Shown: piece by piece, positions 48,320 to 58,839 of the stretch
How the letters are laid out: the number at the start of each line of letters is the position of its first letter
Numbering within the stretch: position 1 is the first letter of the stretch
Assembly: GCF_029168945.1 (NCBI RefSeq)
Contig: NC_083602.1
Location: forward strand, 88,236,027-88,300,026
Length of the DNA: 64,000 bases
Direction of reading: 5' to 3'
Source: Cannabis sativa
Taxonomy: Eukaryota; Streptophyta; Magnoliopsida; Rosales; Cannabaceae
Notes under the pieces: model-generated
What the model saw: the letters and a program-made list of their open reading frames with translations, nothing else
Database searches by the model: none
What the model was told of the DNA's origin: nothing
Translations under genes and position numbers: made by a program

Positions 48320-49560
48320 GTGGAGAATTTTCGAAAAATACTTAAGATAATAAAATTATAAAATATGAATATATATATATTGAAATTCCGTATTTTAATA
48401 TTCCCAGATTGATTATTTAATTAAATGATTAATTAAATGCGGAATAATAAAACCGAGTATCGAAAATGTTTTACGTAGTTACAGAATGCAACTTCCGTAA
48501 CCTGCAGAAACCTTAAAAACAAACAGTGCATAAAAGTAAAAACACACAAGATTTTTGTACGTGGTTTCAACAATCCTTTCAGATTGTTACTAGTCCACGG
48601 GGCCACGCCCAGAGATAAGATTCATTAAATCGGTATCAAAAATACAAAGTAATTGACTTATGCATAAATAGACTCCCTCTTATTGTATGCCGCAAGCTTG
48701 ATGTATTCCACCTACCAACCGAATCTTGATAAAACTCCAAGAGCTCGAACTCCCTTCGATCACCTTGAAGAGTGCTTGAATCCTCCCGATTCAAGGCTTA
48801 AAAGCTATCTCCCGAAAGCCTATACAACCATCTCCCGAAGGTTGTGTGCTTGTATCATCCCGATGCAAGACTTCAAAAGCAATCTCCCGAAAGCTTGTAA
48901 ATACCCTTCTCCCGAAGGTGCACTGATGTTCTTCTTCGTTGTAGACTTGAATACAGACTCAAGACAATACAAACAACAAATAAACAGAGTAAGAGTAGAA
49001 CAACTCTTCTCTACAAAACAAAGACTCTCTTTTCTAAAGATATGAATGGAATTCAAAGATACAAGAGAGGTACCAAGAGAGGTACTAAACAAAGACACTC
49101 TTTCCTTAAGATATGAAAGCAATTCTAAGTGTATGAAAGAGATGCAAAACCTAGCAGCTATAAGATGTATTTATAATGAATATACATCTCATAGACAGCT
49201 TACATTCGGTCTGAACAAGACCTCAACCCACTAGAAACTTCCCTAAAATAATTCTTCAATCAGTCCAGGAATTTCCGTTTCTGTACCTACAGAATCGTGG
49301 GCAGTAACAACAACTTTCTTTTTATAGAAAAGGAAAGTTTAGCTCCGGTTTTCTCTTCAAGAAACCTGATCTTAGAAAATGGGAAACTCAACACAAGATC
49401 AGAATAACAGCTGGTTAGCAAAGAATCAATGTGTAATCAAAACTTACCATTTTTACCTCAATTTCCATAAATAGGAAAGCTAGTCAACTTTCCTTCCAAG
49501 TTTAGATTTACACAAATATGGAAACCATATCAATAAATGCCAGCCGAAATATACATTAAA
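48320..49560. repeat. probable LTR-like repeat containing a 74-bp tandem duplication
   Basis: This stretch is less AT-rich than its surroundings and non-coding in all frames beyond 120 codons. It contains a duplication starting CCCGATTCAAGGCTTAAAAG at 48785 and CCCGATGCAAGACTTCAAAA at 48859. CTCCCGAA words recur at about 25-base steps from 48785 to 48915. The overall look (ACGTGGTTTCAACAATCC; TTCCGTAACCTGCAG) suggests a retrotransposon LTR in reverse orientation, but I could not define TG/CA ends or a target duplication. Confidence 0.4.
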
Positions 49561-50199
49561 TAATAAAATATTTTTGTCAATTAAATATGCCAAAAATGGA
49601 ATTAACATATATAAATAAATATAAATGCAAAGGAGCATAATCATATATAAATATAAAATTTAATTTTATGTAAATAAAATTTACAAATTAATAAAAGGAA
49701 ATTGTAACTAAAGTTGTTAAGTTCGTAACCATATGTTACAATTTTGTAAATAATATTTAGAAACTAAATAAAATTTGTTGTAAATTGTTATTATTTTTAT
49801 AATTTTTATAAAATTCCATGTTTTTCAATTTTTTTTTTTTAATTTACAATGCAATGTTATGTAATTTTTGCTATTTATAAGTATATATTTAAAATATAAA
49901 GTTTAACAAATACCTTAACCAATCTTAATTACAATAGTATATAATATTATATGTCATGATCAATAAATACATGAATTCTAAATTATTATGTCTAACGGAA
50001 ATGATCTTGAAATTCTATTTTCTCATTAATTTTTGTAGGTTTTTAAAGTATTTTTATTATTTATGTTACTTACGATGTCAATAAGATATCAAATTAACTA
50101 ATGTTTCATTAAAAACAAAAAAAAAAATCATGCTTTTATTATAGTATTTACCATATTTATTAGTACTTACCTCTAACACTTGTTTGTCAATATCTTAAT
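49561..50199. other. AT-rich intergenic stretch
   Basis: No gene or repeat recognised. Confidence 0.45.
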
Positions 50200-50237
50200 A
50201 TGCTAAGAAGTAACTATATTACCAGTCCAGTCCAAGC

Positions 50238-50240
<3 letters not shown>

Positions 50241-50312
<72 letters not shown>
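50241..50312. repeat. (TC)36 microsatellite
   Basis: A pure run of 36 TC units near the 5' end of the retroposed unit. The minus-strand ORF of Arg-Glu repeats here is an artefact of it. Confidence 0.95.
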
Positions 50313-50315
<3 letters not shown>

Positions 50316-50679
50316 GAAGCCTAGTCGTAAAGGATCTCTTCTTTGATCTCTCAGTCCGGCCTGGCCCGCGCGCCAGCCCCTCCTAGGCTTAGGTGTAGCT
50401 TTGGTCAGGCATTTCGATTGGTACCTTGGGGCAGCCTTCATGAATTGATTTTCCTCTTGCTATCTTCCTTCACTCATAGTCTTCCTCTGGTTTCTTGGTG
50501 GTTTGGGTATGATCTCTGATCCTGTATGGATTCGTTCGGCAGAAGGTGGCTTCGCTCCAGTTTGGTGTGGTGGAGGTGGCGCGGTGGTTGTGGGCTAGGG
50601 TGGTTCTGGATTCCGGTAGGGGTTTGGCTAGTATTGGGTCCTGAGAGTTATCCATATTTTTTTAAGGGGGATACGTGAC

Positions 50680-51345
50680 ATTCCCCAATTCAAAATTAAT
50701 CATCTAAAGTCTGGTCAGAAGGCTTTAACAAGATAACAGGCTCAATTTGTACGAAAGGATGGGCCTAAAACCTATATGAGACCCAAGATATTTACATCCA
50801 AGACCATATCTCTCCAGATTTAGAAGGGTGTCCCGCCTTAATAAGAAGGAGTAGCTACGAGACCCTTCGAATAAGCATTTGGGATATACATCCGGAAGGG
50901 CATTCCAAGAGGTGTCCCGCAAACCTAGTCTAGGATGATGTGGCGGCCTTTAACACCAAATCCCACCGAATGGGGCTTCTCTGCAAAATTAAAACAAAAT
51001 AAAGTTAGGGACATACACAAAGTGGTTGACGCAAAGTTAGTAAAAATACAAAGAAGACTGATTTGGGAACAACTATTGACTCTGCTATACTTTGGTTTTC
51101 TCTGAGTAAATAAAGCTACATTCTCTCGGCTTAAGAATCTACCATATTGCAATGATTGAAGCCAAGATATGCATAAGAGTAAAAGGATCTACCCTAATGG
51201 ACTCAGGTGGTGGAAGAAAATGTCCTAGACTCCTTACAATTTTGTCTACCCTATCGTAATAATCTATCATAGCTAGGTACCTATGGAGATCTATTTCTAA
51301 AAAGTAAGGGTTGAAGCCCCCTTGATTGATTTGAGCCATAGTTGG
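50680..51345 (-). pseudogene. unrecognised reverse-oriented gene-like segment
   Basis: Read on the minus strand from 51339, a 66-codon ORF begins MAQINQGGFNPYFLEIDLHR. It is followed by AT-rich sequence with an acceptor-like TTTTAATTTTGCAG near 50985 and then a second stretch (EKPHSVGFGVKGRHIILD) with stops. The exon-intron look suggests a captured host-gene or other transposon fragment. I do not recognise the family. Confidence 0.35.
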
Positions 51346-51706
51346 TCATTTGATTATTTCCCTTATTTCGTGTGTAAATAATGAGGTTGATATGTCCTAA
51401 TTTTTATTGGATGATTATTGGCTGATAGCCATTGATAGGTGAACTTTGTCAGATGTTCATTTGGGTTAAAAACCTAGTTTGCTTTACACTTTTTTATGCT
51501 TGATCATTGGTGGCTTATTGCATCGGATCTATCGTTGAGGATGTTGATATTAGGGTTTTCTTCATTTTTATTGTAAACGGCTTGTTATGCTTATTATTAT
51601 TGTTGATTTTGCTTTATAAGCTATATCTTCATGTAATGGACTTTGTCTGATTTTCTTAATTAATGAAAAAATTTGATTTTCTCTCCAAAAAAAAATGCTA
51701 AGAAGT

Positions 51707-52200
51707 TATTTTTTTAAGTTAGGTTAAACTATTTTGAACCTTATATTTTGTAATAGTTACTTAGTAGAATATTTATTTATTAAATAATAACTTAGACCTT
51801 GAATATTAATTATAGAATGACATATATAAAATAATATACAATGTATGGGATGTAAGGAATACTTTTTTTAGATGCAAAAATTGTATAGTGTTCATATAAT
51901 TATAAATAGAATTAAAAAAGATATTTGTGAAAAGTTTTCTCATTTTATAGAGAAAACTTATAAAGAGAAGATATTTGTGATCTCAGCTAAATTGTAATTG
52001 TAAAGGTTTTTTGGGCAATAAATTTTCTCATTTACCAAAAAAAAAAAATAGTACTACCTTAATTTTCATCAATTTTTTTAATATAATAACAAACTTAAAG
52101 AAAATTTTTAGTATGAACATATGTAAAAAGGAAATATAACTAGTCTAGTCCTAATATTTTCTTATCGAATTATTATTAAGTTTTATTTTGATAAAAAATT
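51707..52200. other. AT-rich spacer with a retroposon tail
   Basis: At 51940-52047, sequence ending GGGCAATAAATTTTCTCATT and a 12-base A-run looks like the 3' end of another retroposed copy. No coding part is seen. Confidence 0.4.
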
Positions 52201-53073
52201 TGTTAAAGTTTGGAATAAGATGAATGGGGTTCCATCTCAAAACCAATTGGCAATGGGAAGAGTAGCCCATTCATCTTATATCTCACACAATTTATTTCCA
52301 CATATTAGCAATGTGGGACTAACTCTTAATACACCCTCCTCACGTTTGTGCCTGAAAAAGTGTTGGTATAACGAACGACCTTTAAGAGACCACAGGACTG
52401 AACGTGATATTTGAAATAATTCCACAAGGCCAAATATTAAGAAATTTGAAGGTGTGTACACGTCTGGAAATTAGTGGATTTTGAAATAAGTCAAAGACCC
52501 AACCACTATAAGAAATGTCACTTTTACCAGCACATTTTTGTGCTGGCAAAAGTTAGAATTACGCTGGTAAAATAGAATTTACTTGTCCTGCGTTGGCAAA
52601 AAGGGGTTGGCAAATCAGTGTTGGTATTAGAACTTTTGCCAGCATAAAATGAAAAGCACTGGCAAAGATGACTTTTCCCAGCACGTAAATGCGTTGGTAA
52701 AAGTTAGATTTTAGCCACTGCAAATGTATGCTGGTAAAACTTTGACCTCTTTGCCAGCTCAGTTTGCGAAATGCGCTGGTAAAAGTTACTTTTACCAGAT
52801 CAGTAGCGAACTGTGCTGGTAAAAGTGATATTTCTTGTAGTGAACACTGAAAACTGGCACATTGGCCGAAATGTCCCAAATGGAGGTTAACGGGGAGACA
52901 GCGGAAGTATCTGTTTGGACCGGCAACACTTTGGTGGTTTTGATACCATGTTAGAAGTTGAGAATAAGATGAATGAGGATCCATCTCAAAACCAATTGGC
53001 AATGGGAGGAGTAGCCTATTCATCTTATATATCACAATTTATTTCCACACATTAATAATGTGCGATACTCATA
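52201..53073 (-). mobile_element. TRIM retrotransposon, split by a CACTA MITE
   Basis: Two direct LTRs of about 125-133 bp lie at 52201-52333 and 52949-~53073, sharing CATCTCAAAACCAATTGGCA and TTATTTCCACA. On the minus strand, the LTR ending TTCTAACA is followed by TGGTATCAAAACC (52937-52949), a methionine-tRNA-type primer-binding site. The opposite side has a purine run GAGGAGGGTG before the other LTR. Without the inserted MITE the element would be about 530 bp, typical for a TRIM. TTTTGAYAAAAAATT flanks both sides, longer than the expected 5-bp duplication. Confidence 0.8.
52504..52842. mobile_element. CACTA MITE, 339 bp, nested in the TRIM
   Basis: It starts CACTATAAGAAATGTCACTT and ends with the inverse of CACTACAAGAAATATCACTT, with TTTTACCAGCAC continuing in both arms. 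The duplication AAC flanks it (52501-52503 and 52843-52845). The arms hold repeated GCTGGTAAAAGT and CTTTTGCCAGC motifs in both directions. The long minus-strand ORF across it is accidental. Confidence 0.95.
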
Positions 53074-53090
53074 TATTTTGACAAAAAATT

Positions 53091-54207
53091 AACTCAGAAA
53101 TGTGCATCTTTATAGTTTTAGAGAAAAATTTGCAACAAATAAAAATTTAGATAAAAAACTCTATAAATGTCATAATTAAGGAGAAATGATCTTGTTTATT
53201 TTTAAAACTATATATATTTATTAATTTCGTTTATGAAACTATCACTTTTAACACTTTTTTTTAACTAATTTCTTAGAAAATATTATGCATAAAAAATTAT
53301 TTTTAAGTAAATTTAAGAATGCAATAATTTAAAAAGATTTAAAAAAAAAAAAAAGAGTAAAGAAAATAGTAGTGCCATGCAGCGATTCTAAGTCACCATG
53401 TCACCATTCAATTAAGTTTTATATATCTTAGAATGTAATATAAAATTAATTTTAAGTAAATAAGTAGTAAATAAAAAAGAGCAAAAAAAAGTGAGAAAAT
53501 TGATTAGTGATTAATTTACAGTGATTCTAGACCTTTACTACTTCATTTCTTAATTATCATATATAAATTAATGATAATATTCTTACAATATATACATATT
53601 GTATATATAAATTATTAAATTTGCCAACATATATATTTGAAGTGGGGGTGGTGAATTATATATATATTTGTCCCAACCAATCTAGAATATAGTTTGACAA
53701 ATAGCTTTTATTAATTATTATGACATTACGTATAGTGTAGGGGCTATGAAAATGAGATGTAACTTCCACCTTTCTTCCTCCTTCTTACATAAATATATAT
53801 TATATATACATATATATATTTCTTCATATTAATTCTTTATTATTCATGGTCAATTTATGTATGAGAGTTTTGTTATCATATATCTTATTAACATATAAAT
53901 AATTTTAGGGAGAAATATTATATATTAAGAGGATAATCTAATTAATTAAAAAAAATTATGCATGCATGGTTAGTTTGGCGCTACAAAACAAATCATGCAT
54001 GTATACGTACAATAATGCAAATTAAAATTCAATAGTATTTTGTAGTTAGATAATAAGGGTACCCATATAATTAATATTCATATATATATATATATTATCT
54101 TATAATAATTAAGGATATAGTTAAAGCATTATAATATACAAGAAGTCAAAATTAGAACGAGACAAAGAAAGAGTATACAATATGGAGAACTATATATAGA
54201 TGGGGCA

Positions 54208-54258
<51 letters not shown>

Positions 54259-54925
54259 ACTTGACATTTCACTTCAATTTAATTATGAACTGATCAATTT
54301 CATGTATTTGGCAACCCTATAACCTCCATATTATTATATAAGTTCTTCATGATCATGATATGATGATAGTGACGTATATAGAAAGACCATTGCATATGGA
54401 TCATGATCATTTAAAAATATTGTTAATATCAATAATGTGAAATTTTGACTTTTAGACAAATACTAGATGATATACTTTTTTTCCTTTTTATTTCAATACG
54501 AAATTGTTAATTAATTATAAAATGTCAATATATATAGTGTGTACTATAGGCACCTTAATTAATATGCCAAATAAAAATGATCTTCTATAAATTATATGGA
54601 ATAATCAATCTCATTGAAATTTGAAATAAATAATTAAGATAAAGAATTATATATGAGAACTAATTTAGAATTAATTTAACACTTATAATCAAAGTTAAAC
54701 CAAACATGGTCTAATATAACTCAAGTTATAGAAATTTTTTTATTACTTGCTAAAAAAAATATAATTTTTAAATTTTAGAAGATAAGATTTCGAGTTTCTA
54801 AGATAAACCTTTGTTATGATCCAAATTGTGGAATCTCAAATTATAAGTGAAGCACTAATAGCTTCACTTTAATAAGTTAGTGTATATTAAGAACTACAAG
54901 GCCAATAGTTTGTATATATTATTAT
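53091..54925. other. AT-rich intergenic stretch
   Basis: It contains several TA tracts, the largest at 54219-54256. No gene is recognised. Confidence 0.45.
54219..54256. repeat. (TA)n microsatellite
   Basis: Uninterrupted TA repeats of about 38 bases. Confidence 0.9.
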
Positions 54926-54929
54926 AGAG

Positions 54930-55335
54930 CTACTAATAGCTCTAGGTGAGTTATTAGGCATAGGTGGGTGAAGCCTCCAAATGAGATTATTAACATAAAT
55001 TTATGTGATACTATAGTTTGGATATTTTAATTATGCTAAAGTTAGTTTTGAGGGTGTTGTGGGATTCTTTCGGTAGTGTTTTAGCTATGCTCATGTTAAG
55101 TTGGAATCAAATTGTTTCAATGTCATTAATGCTCTCAAAAATTATTTGGTGGATCATTCAAATTTAGGTTGTATTATTAGAAAAATTTTGGCTTATTGAA
55201 TACCACTCTAGTGATTTCTCATGATTGCTAATAATATTGCTCACTTATTGGACCTTTGTTGTATTAGTGTCTCTTTACAAGCCTGTTCTTATTGATTAAT
55301 GATATTGTCTTGGTATTCTTTTTCAAAAGTTTTTT
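54930..55335 (+). pseudogene. decayed LINE RNase H remnant
   Basis: Pieces such as HRWVKPPNEIININLCDT, VESNCFNVINALKNYLVD-like and NNIAHLLDLCC in shifting frames follow the order of the plant LINE RNase H domain. Many stops are present and the left part is lost. Confidence 0.5.
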
Positions 55336-55670
55336 TTTTTTTTTTTGTATTTTTATTGGAATTCGTATTCGACATAGAAATTTCTATTGCAACTAGCAGA
55401 GCAACTTAAATCTCAACTAAAAATCGTATAGCAACCCACATAGAAATTACGTGCACTTTAGAAACTCAAACCATAATTTTTTTTAAAAAAAAAATAGTAA
55501 ATGGAGCAATTCTCCAAGAAAAAATGAGATTTCAAAACTTAAATCTTTTATCTTAATATTATTTATGTGTGCCGATATCATTACTCATTATATATAATAC
55601 CATTTTTAATTATTTTATAAATTAAAATGGACAAGGACCAACAATAATTTTCTTTAAAGTATTATATATA
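55336..55670. other. AT-rich spacer
   Basis: Nothing recognised. Confidence 0.4.
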
Positions 55671-55674
55671 CATA

Positions 55675-55700
55675 CTAGATAATGTTTTGTGCAAGGCACG
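55675..55700 (-). mobile_element. Helitron-like 3' terminus
   Basis: On the minus strand, GTGCCTTGC-type hairpin sequence (stem GTGC/GCAC at 55689-55699) is followed after 10 bases by CTAG (55675-55678) and T. This is the standard Helitron 3' end. The element would extend to higher coordinates; its 5' TC end was not located. Confidence 0.5.
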
Positions 55701-56364
55701 AATGTTTAATTTTATATTAAGTTATATATATATATGTTTTCAAATATTACAATAATTAAATAATGTTGTAAATACATAAGTTAAAATAAAAGGTTGCATC
55801 ACAATTTACATGTCGAAGTATATTAAGGCTACTATATATGATAAAATACTAACATCACTTCGTAATTATTATTATTTGGGTCACAAACTAATCCACCTTT
55901 TAATGGTAGAAAATCTCAAACTTTTGACTAAATTTGTTTTGATAATATCAATTCAAAAAAAATTATTTTAACTAAATTTTAAAAAGAATAATATTATTTA
56001 AATTAATTAAAATTAAATAATAAATTTATTAAAGAGCAAAGTAAGAACTCCAAACTATATCTATTTGGTTATGTATAATGAAATCGAATTAAAATATTGA
56101 TTTTATATAATTCATACTAACAATTCGTTAAATTTAACGGAATATTCTTTTATTTTTAAAGTATATTTTGTTAAATTAACAAAAATGATTAAATAGTCAC
56201 TTTTTATATTTAAAGATTTCGTATTATATAGATAACTAAATCACATAGTCAATGTTAAATGACAACTTGCCAACAAAGAAAATCTTAATTTAATAATAGC
56301 AATAAATATATTGTTCAAGGGGCGCTATTTTTTTAAGGGTTCTCAATTACTAAAATATTTGAAT

Positions 56365-57006
56365 AGGGGTGTTTATAAAATCACCGATTCAATTCAATTT
56401 GTACGATTCAATCTAATATATCAGCACTTTGCAGACTGGATTGGATTGAAAAATTCAAAATTCTCATTTGTGCATATTAGATGTTGATTAACATGTAAAA
56501 GTAACTTATCCAATCTAACACAATTATTTAATATTTTAATGTAAAAAAAATAGTAATTTAAAAGTCTAATACATATAGTACAATTATATTTCAAAACTTA
56601 ATACATCAAATATATATTCCATTCTTATATATAATTTTTCTTTTCTACATACTATTTAAAATAAAATTAAACATTTATTTATACATATATATTTTTTCTT
56701 ACTTTGAATTTGTTATTTGTTATTTTATTTATTTTAATTTGTTGTTAGAGAAATAAAATAACAACAATTTATTTTATTTTATTGCTACATATGTGAAAAA
56801 ATATATTTTTTCATAAATATTAAATAATTTAATATTAAAAAGTAATCAATCTAAAATAACTGATCTAATCCTCACTTTTACGGATTGGATTGGATTTGAG
56901 TTATTGTGCGAATTTGATTGGATCTAAAATATGAAATCCATACTTAGTGTGGATCGGATGCACTATGAGTAAAATAGTACAGATTGGATTAGATGAACAA
57001 CCCTGC
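56365..57006. mobile_element. hAT-like MITE, 642 bp
   Basis: It starts AGGGGTGTTTATAAAATC and ends GATGAACAACCCTGC, imperfect short inverted ends of the AGGGGTGTT type. The 8-bp flanks ATTTGAAT (56357-56364) and ATTTGAAA (57007-57014) fit a hAT target duplication. The interior shares about 450 bp with 22310-22800. Confidence 0.65.
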
Positions 57007-57067
57007 ATTTGAAATTAAACCTTGACTAATTAATTATTTTAATGAGATGTTTTTATTATTTTTTTAA

Positions 57068-57425
57068 GGGTAAATACCATTTTGGACCCTGTGTTTTGCA
57101 AAAGTTACCAATTGGACCCTCTGTTTTGTTAAATGACAAAATGGACCTTATATTTTCCAAAATGGTAAAAATGGGACCCTGAGCTCAATTTTTAACAAAT
57201 TTATTTTTAATATAACTAACTTTAAACAATTTCTAACGCGAATGTAACCAGTTTTGTCATAACATCTCTAGATCAAATTATTATTAAGTTTTATTTTGAC
57301 AAAAAATCAATTCAGAGTCTTAATTGTATTATTTTAGAAAATACATGGTCCATTTTATAATTTAACAAAATAAAGGGTCTAATTAGTAACTTTTACAAAA
57401 TACATGATCCAAAATGATATTACCC
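57068..57425. mobile_element. Mutator-type MITE, 358 bp
   Basis: Same family as 33271-33635: it starts GGGTAAATACCATTTTGGAC and has inverted GGACCC/GGGTCC words in both arms. The flanks are T-rich and only partly duplicated (TTTTTTTAA versus CTTTTTAAA). Confidence 0.85.
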
Positions 57426-57689
57426 CTTTTTAAATGTAGTTTTATTAGATGTTTACTTTGTATAAAATATTCTATAATATTTTTCTTTGCAAAAAGTCAA
57501 GCATATATTATTTAATTATTTTATTTATTTATTAACAAGAAAAAGTCCAGCTTCATTAAATTTAGTCATCAATTTAGAGTGCTTCCTTCCTTCCCATAAA
57601 TAAATAAATATAATAAATGTAACGTGTTGACTTTAATAGTTTCCAAAATGTCATTTCTATTGGGTAGAGTTTTCAAATAATTGGATAAA

Positions 57690-58415
57690 TACTATGTTTA
57701 GGATCAGTTTGGGATAGTTGTGCTGTGGAAAAAAACCGTTATAGTTATACTGTGAGAAAAAGCAGCTGCAGCAGAACTGTGGAAAAAAACTGAAATGGGT
57801 GTTTGTAAATTATAAATTTTAAAGTATTGTGAGTTGTTGAGATCTATTATAATGATAATGATAATGTTATAATCTAGTTTAGTATAATCACAAATATGTA
57901 AAAACTTATTTTATATAATATTTTATTTTCTATATATTTAAAAAAAAATTCAAATATAAATGTACATCCATTTGATAAATATAATTTATAGTATTTTTAT
58001 ATTATGTTTTATTAAATGTAAAAAAAAATAGAAACTCAAGTATACAAAAAAAATTTTAGGTTGATGTTGTTTGTTAATATTAAAATAAAATATAATTTTT
58101 TTTTAAAAAAAATAAGTGATTTAATAATTATTTATTTTATTATAATTAATTTATTTGAAATATGTTTTATTTTTTTTAATATTTAATAAATAAGCAAATA
58201 TAGTTTTAGTACAAAAGTTTTTATTATAGTCTTTTAATCAAAACAACTTTTTTAAAAAGTTGGGTTGGAGCAGTTTTAGCTTTTAGCTGTAACTTTTCCA
58301 AAAATTCTTAAAATTTTTTTTTTTTATTGCTTACCAAACACATTTTTATCACAGTATTTTCAAAAAGCAGTTTTTAGCTTTTCTAAAAATTCTGCAAAAC
58401 GGACTCTTAGTGTGA
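57690..58415. mobile_element. probable DNA-transposon MITE
   Basis: The left end TTAGGATCAGTTTGGGATAG with CTGTGGAAAAAAACCG pairs imperfectly with the inverse of the right end (TAAGAGTCCGTTTTGCAGAA; AAAAACTGCTTTTTGAAAAT). CAGCTGCAGCAG lies in the left arm. The boundaries are approximate. Confidence 0.45.
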
Positions 58416-58835
58416 TTTTATATTAAGAAAAATGAAAATTGTGTGTTTGTCCCACATTGGTCTAGTGTAATGTGCATATGATATTTATATTACACCTAGG
58501 AACTACCAAACTATAATTCCATAATAGGGTTTTAATAATTGGATATTAAATAATATGTTTAGTGTAATTTTATATATATAAAAAAATGTTGTCTCAAATG
58601 CATTTAAAAAAGAAAGTTTACAATAATATATATTATTTGTATCTAATTTATAATAATAACGTTACTATTTTTATTGACGTGTCACGTCAGTTAAATTTGA
58701 TATTTTCTGATATTTTATGATATTTTTGACGTTTTCTGTTTTTACTTTTTTGCATTTTTAAAAGTAACTTTTTAGTTATTAATAGTGTTGATATGAAACC
58801 AATTAGCTACCTTTATATAAAAAGATTTATTTTTA
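58416..58835. other. AT-rich spacer
   Basis: A short GTTTGTCCCACATTGG word at about 58445 resembles the TRIM LTR motif. A local repeat of GATATTTT(C/A)TGATATTTT is present near 58705. No gene is recognised. Confidence 0.4.
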
Positions 58836-58839
58836 TATC

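Larger units (their letters stand above)
50212..51694 (+). mobile_element. retroposed unit with poly(A) tail and 12-bp target duplication
   Basis: ATGCTAAGAAGT occurs at 50200-50211 and again at 51695-51706, immediately after an A-run (51687-51695). This is the signature of L1-type target-primed insertion. The first part (50212-50660) holds a long TC microsatellite and a GC-richer leader-like region. The last part (about 51350-51690) looks like a LINE 3' untranslated region. Between them lies a segment (about 50680-51345) that reads better on the minus strand. No LINE reverse transcriptase is present, so it is a non-autonomous or internally replaced LINE. Confidence 0.75.

Noticed and set aside
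48683..49045. 120-codon ORF on the + strand
   Set aside because: It lies over the CTCCCGA tandem repeat of an LTR-like region, overlaps a similar-sized ORF on the other strand, and has no recognisable domain.
50214..50441. Arg-Glu-repeat protein on the minus strand
   Set aside because: The reading frame is created by the (TC)n microsatellite.
52559..53035. 158-codon minus-strand ORF
   Set aside because: It spans the CACTA MITE, the TRIM interior and an LTR; its sequence is explained by those repeats.
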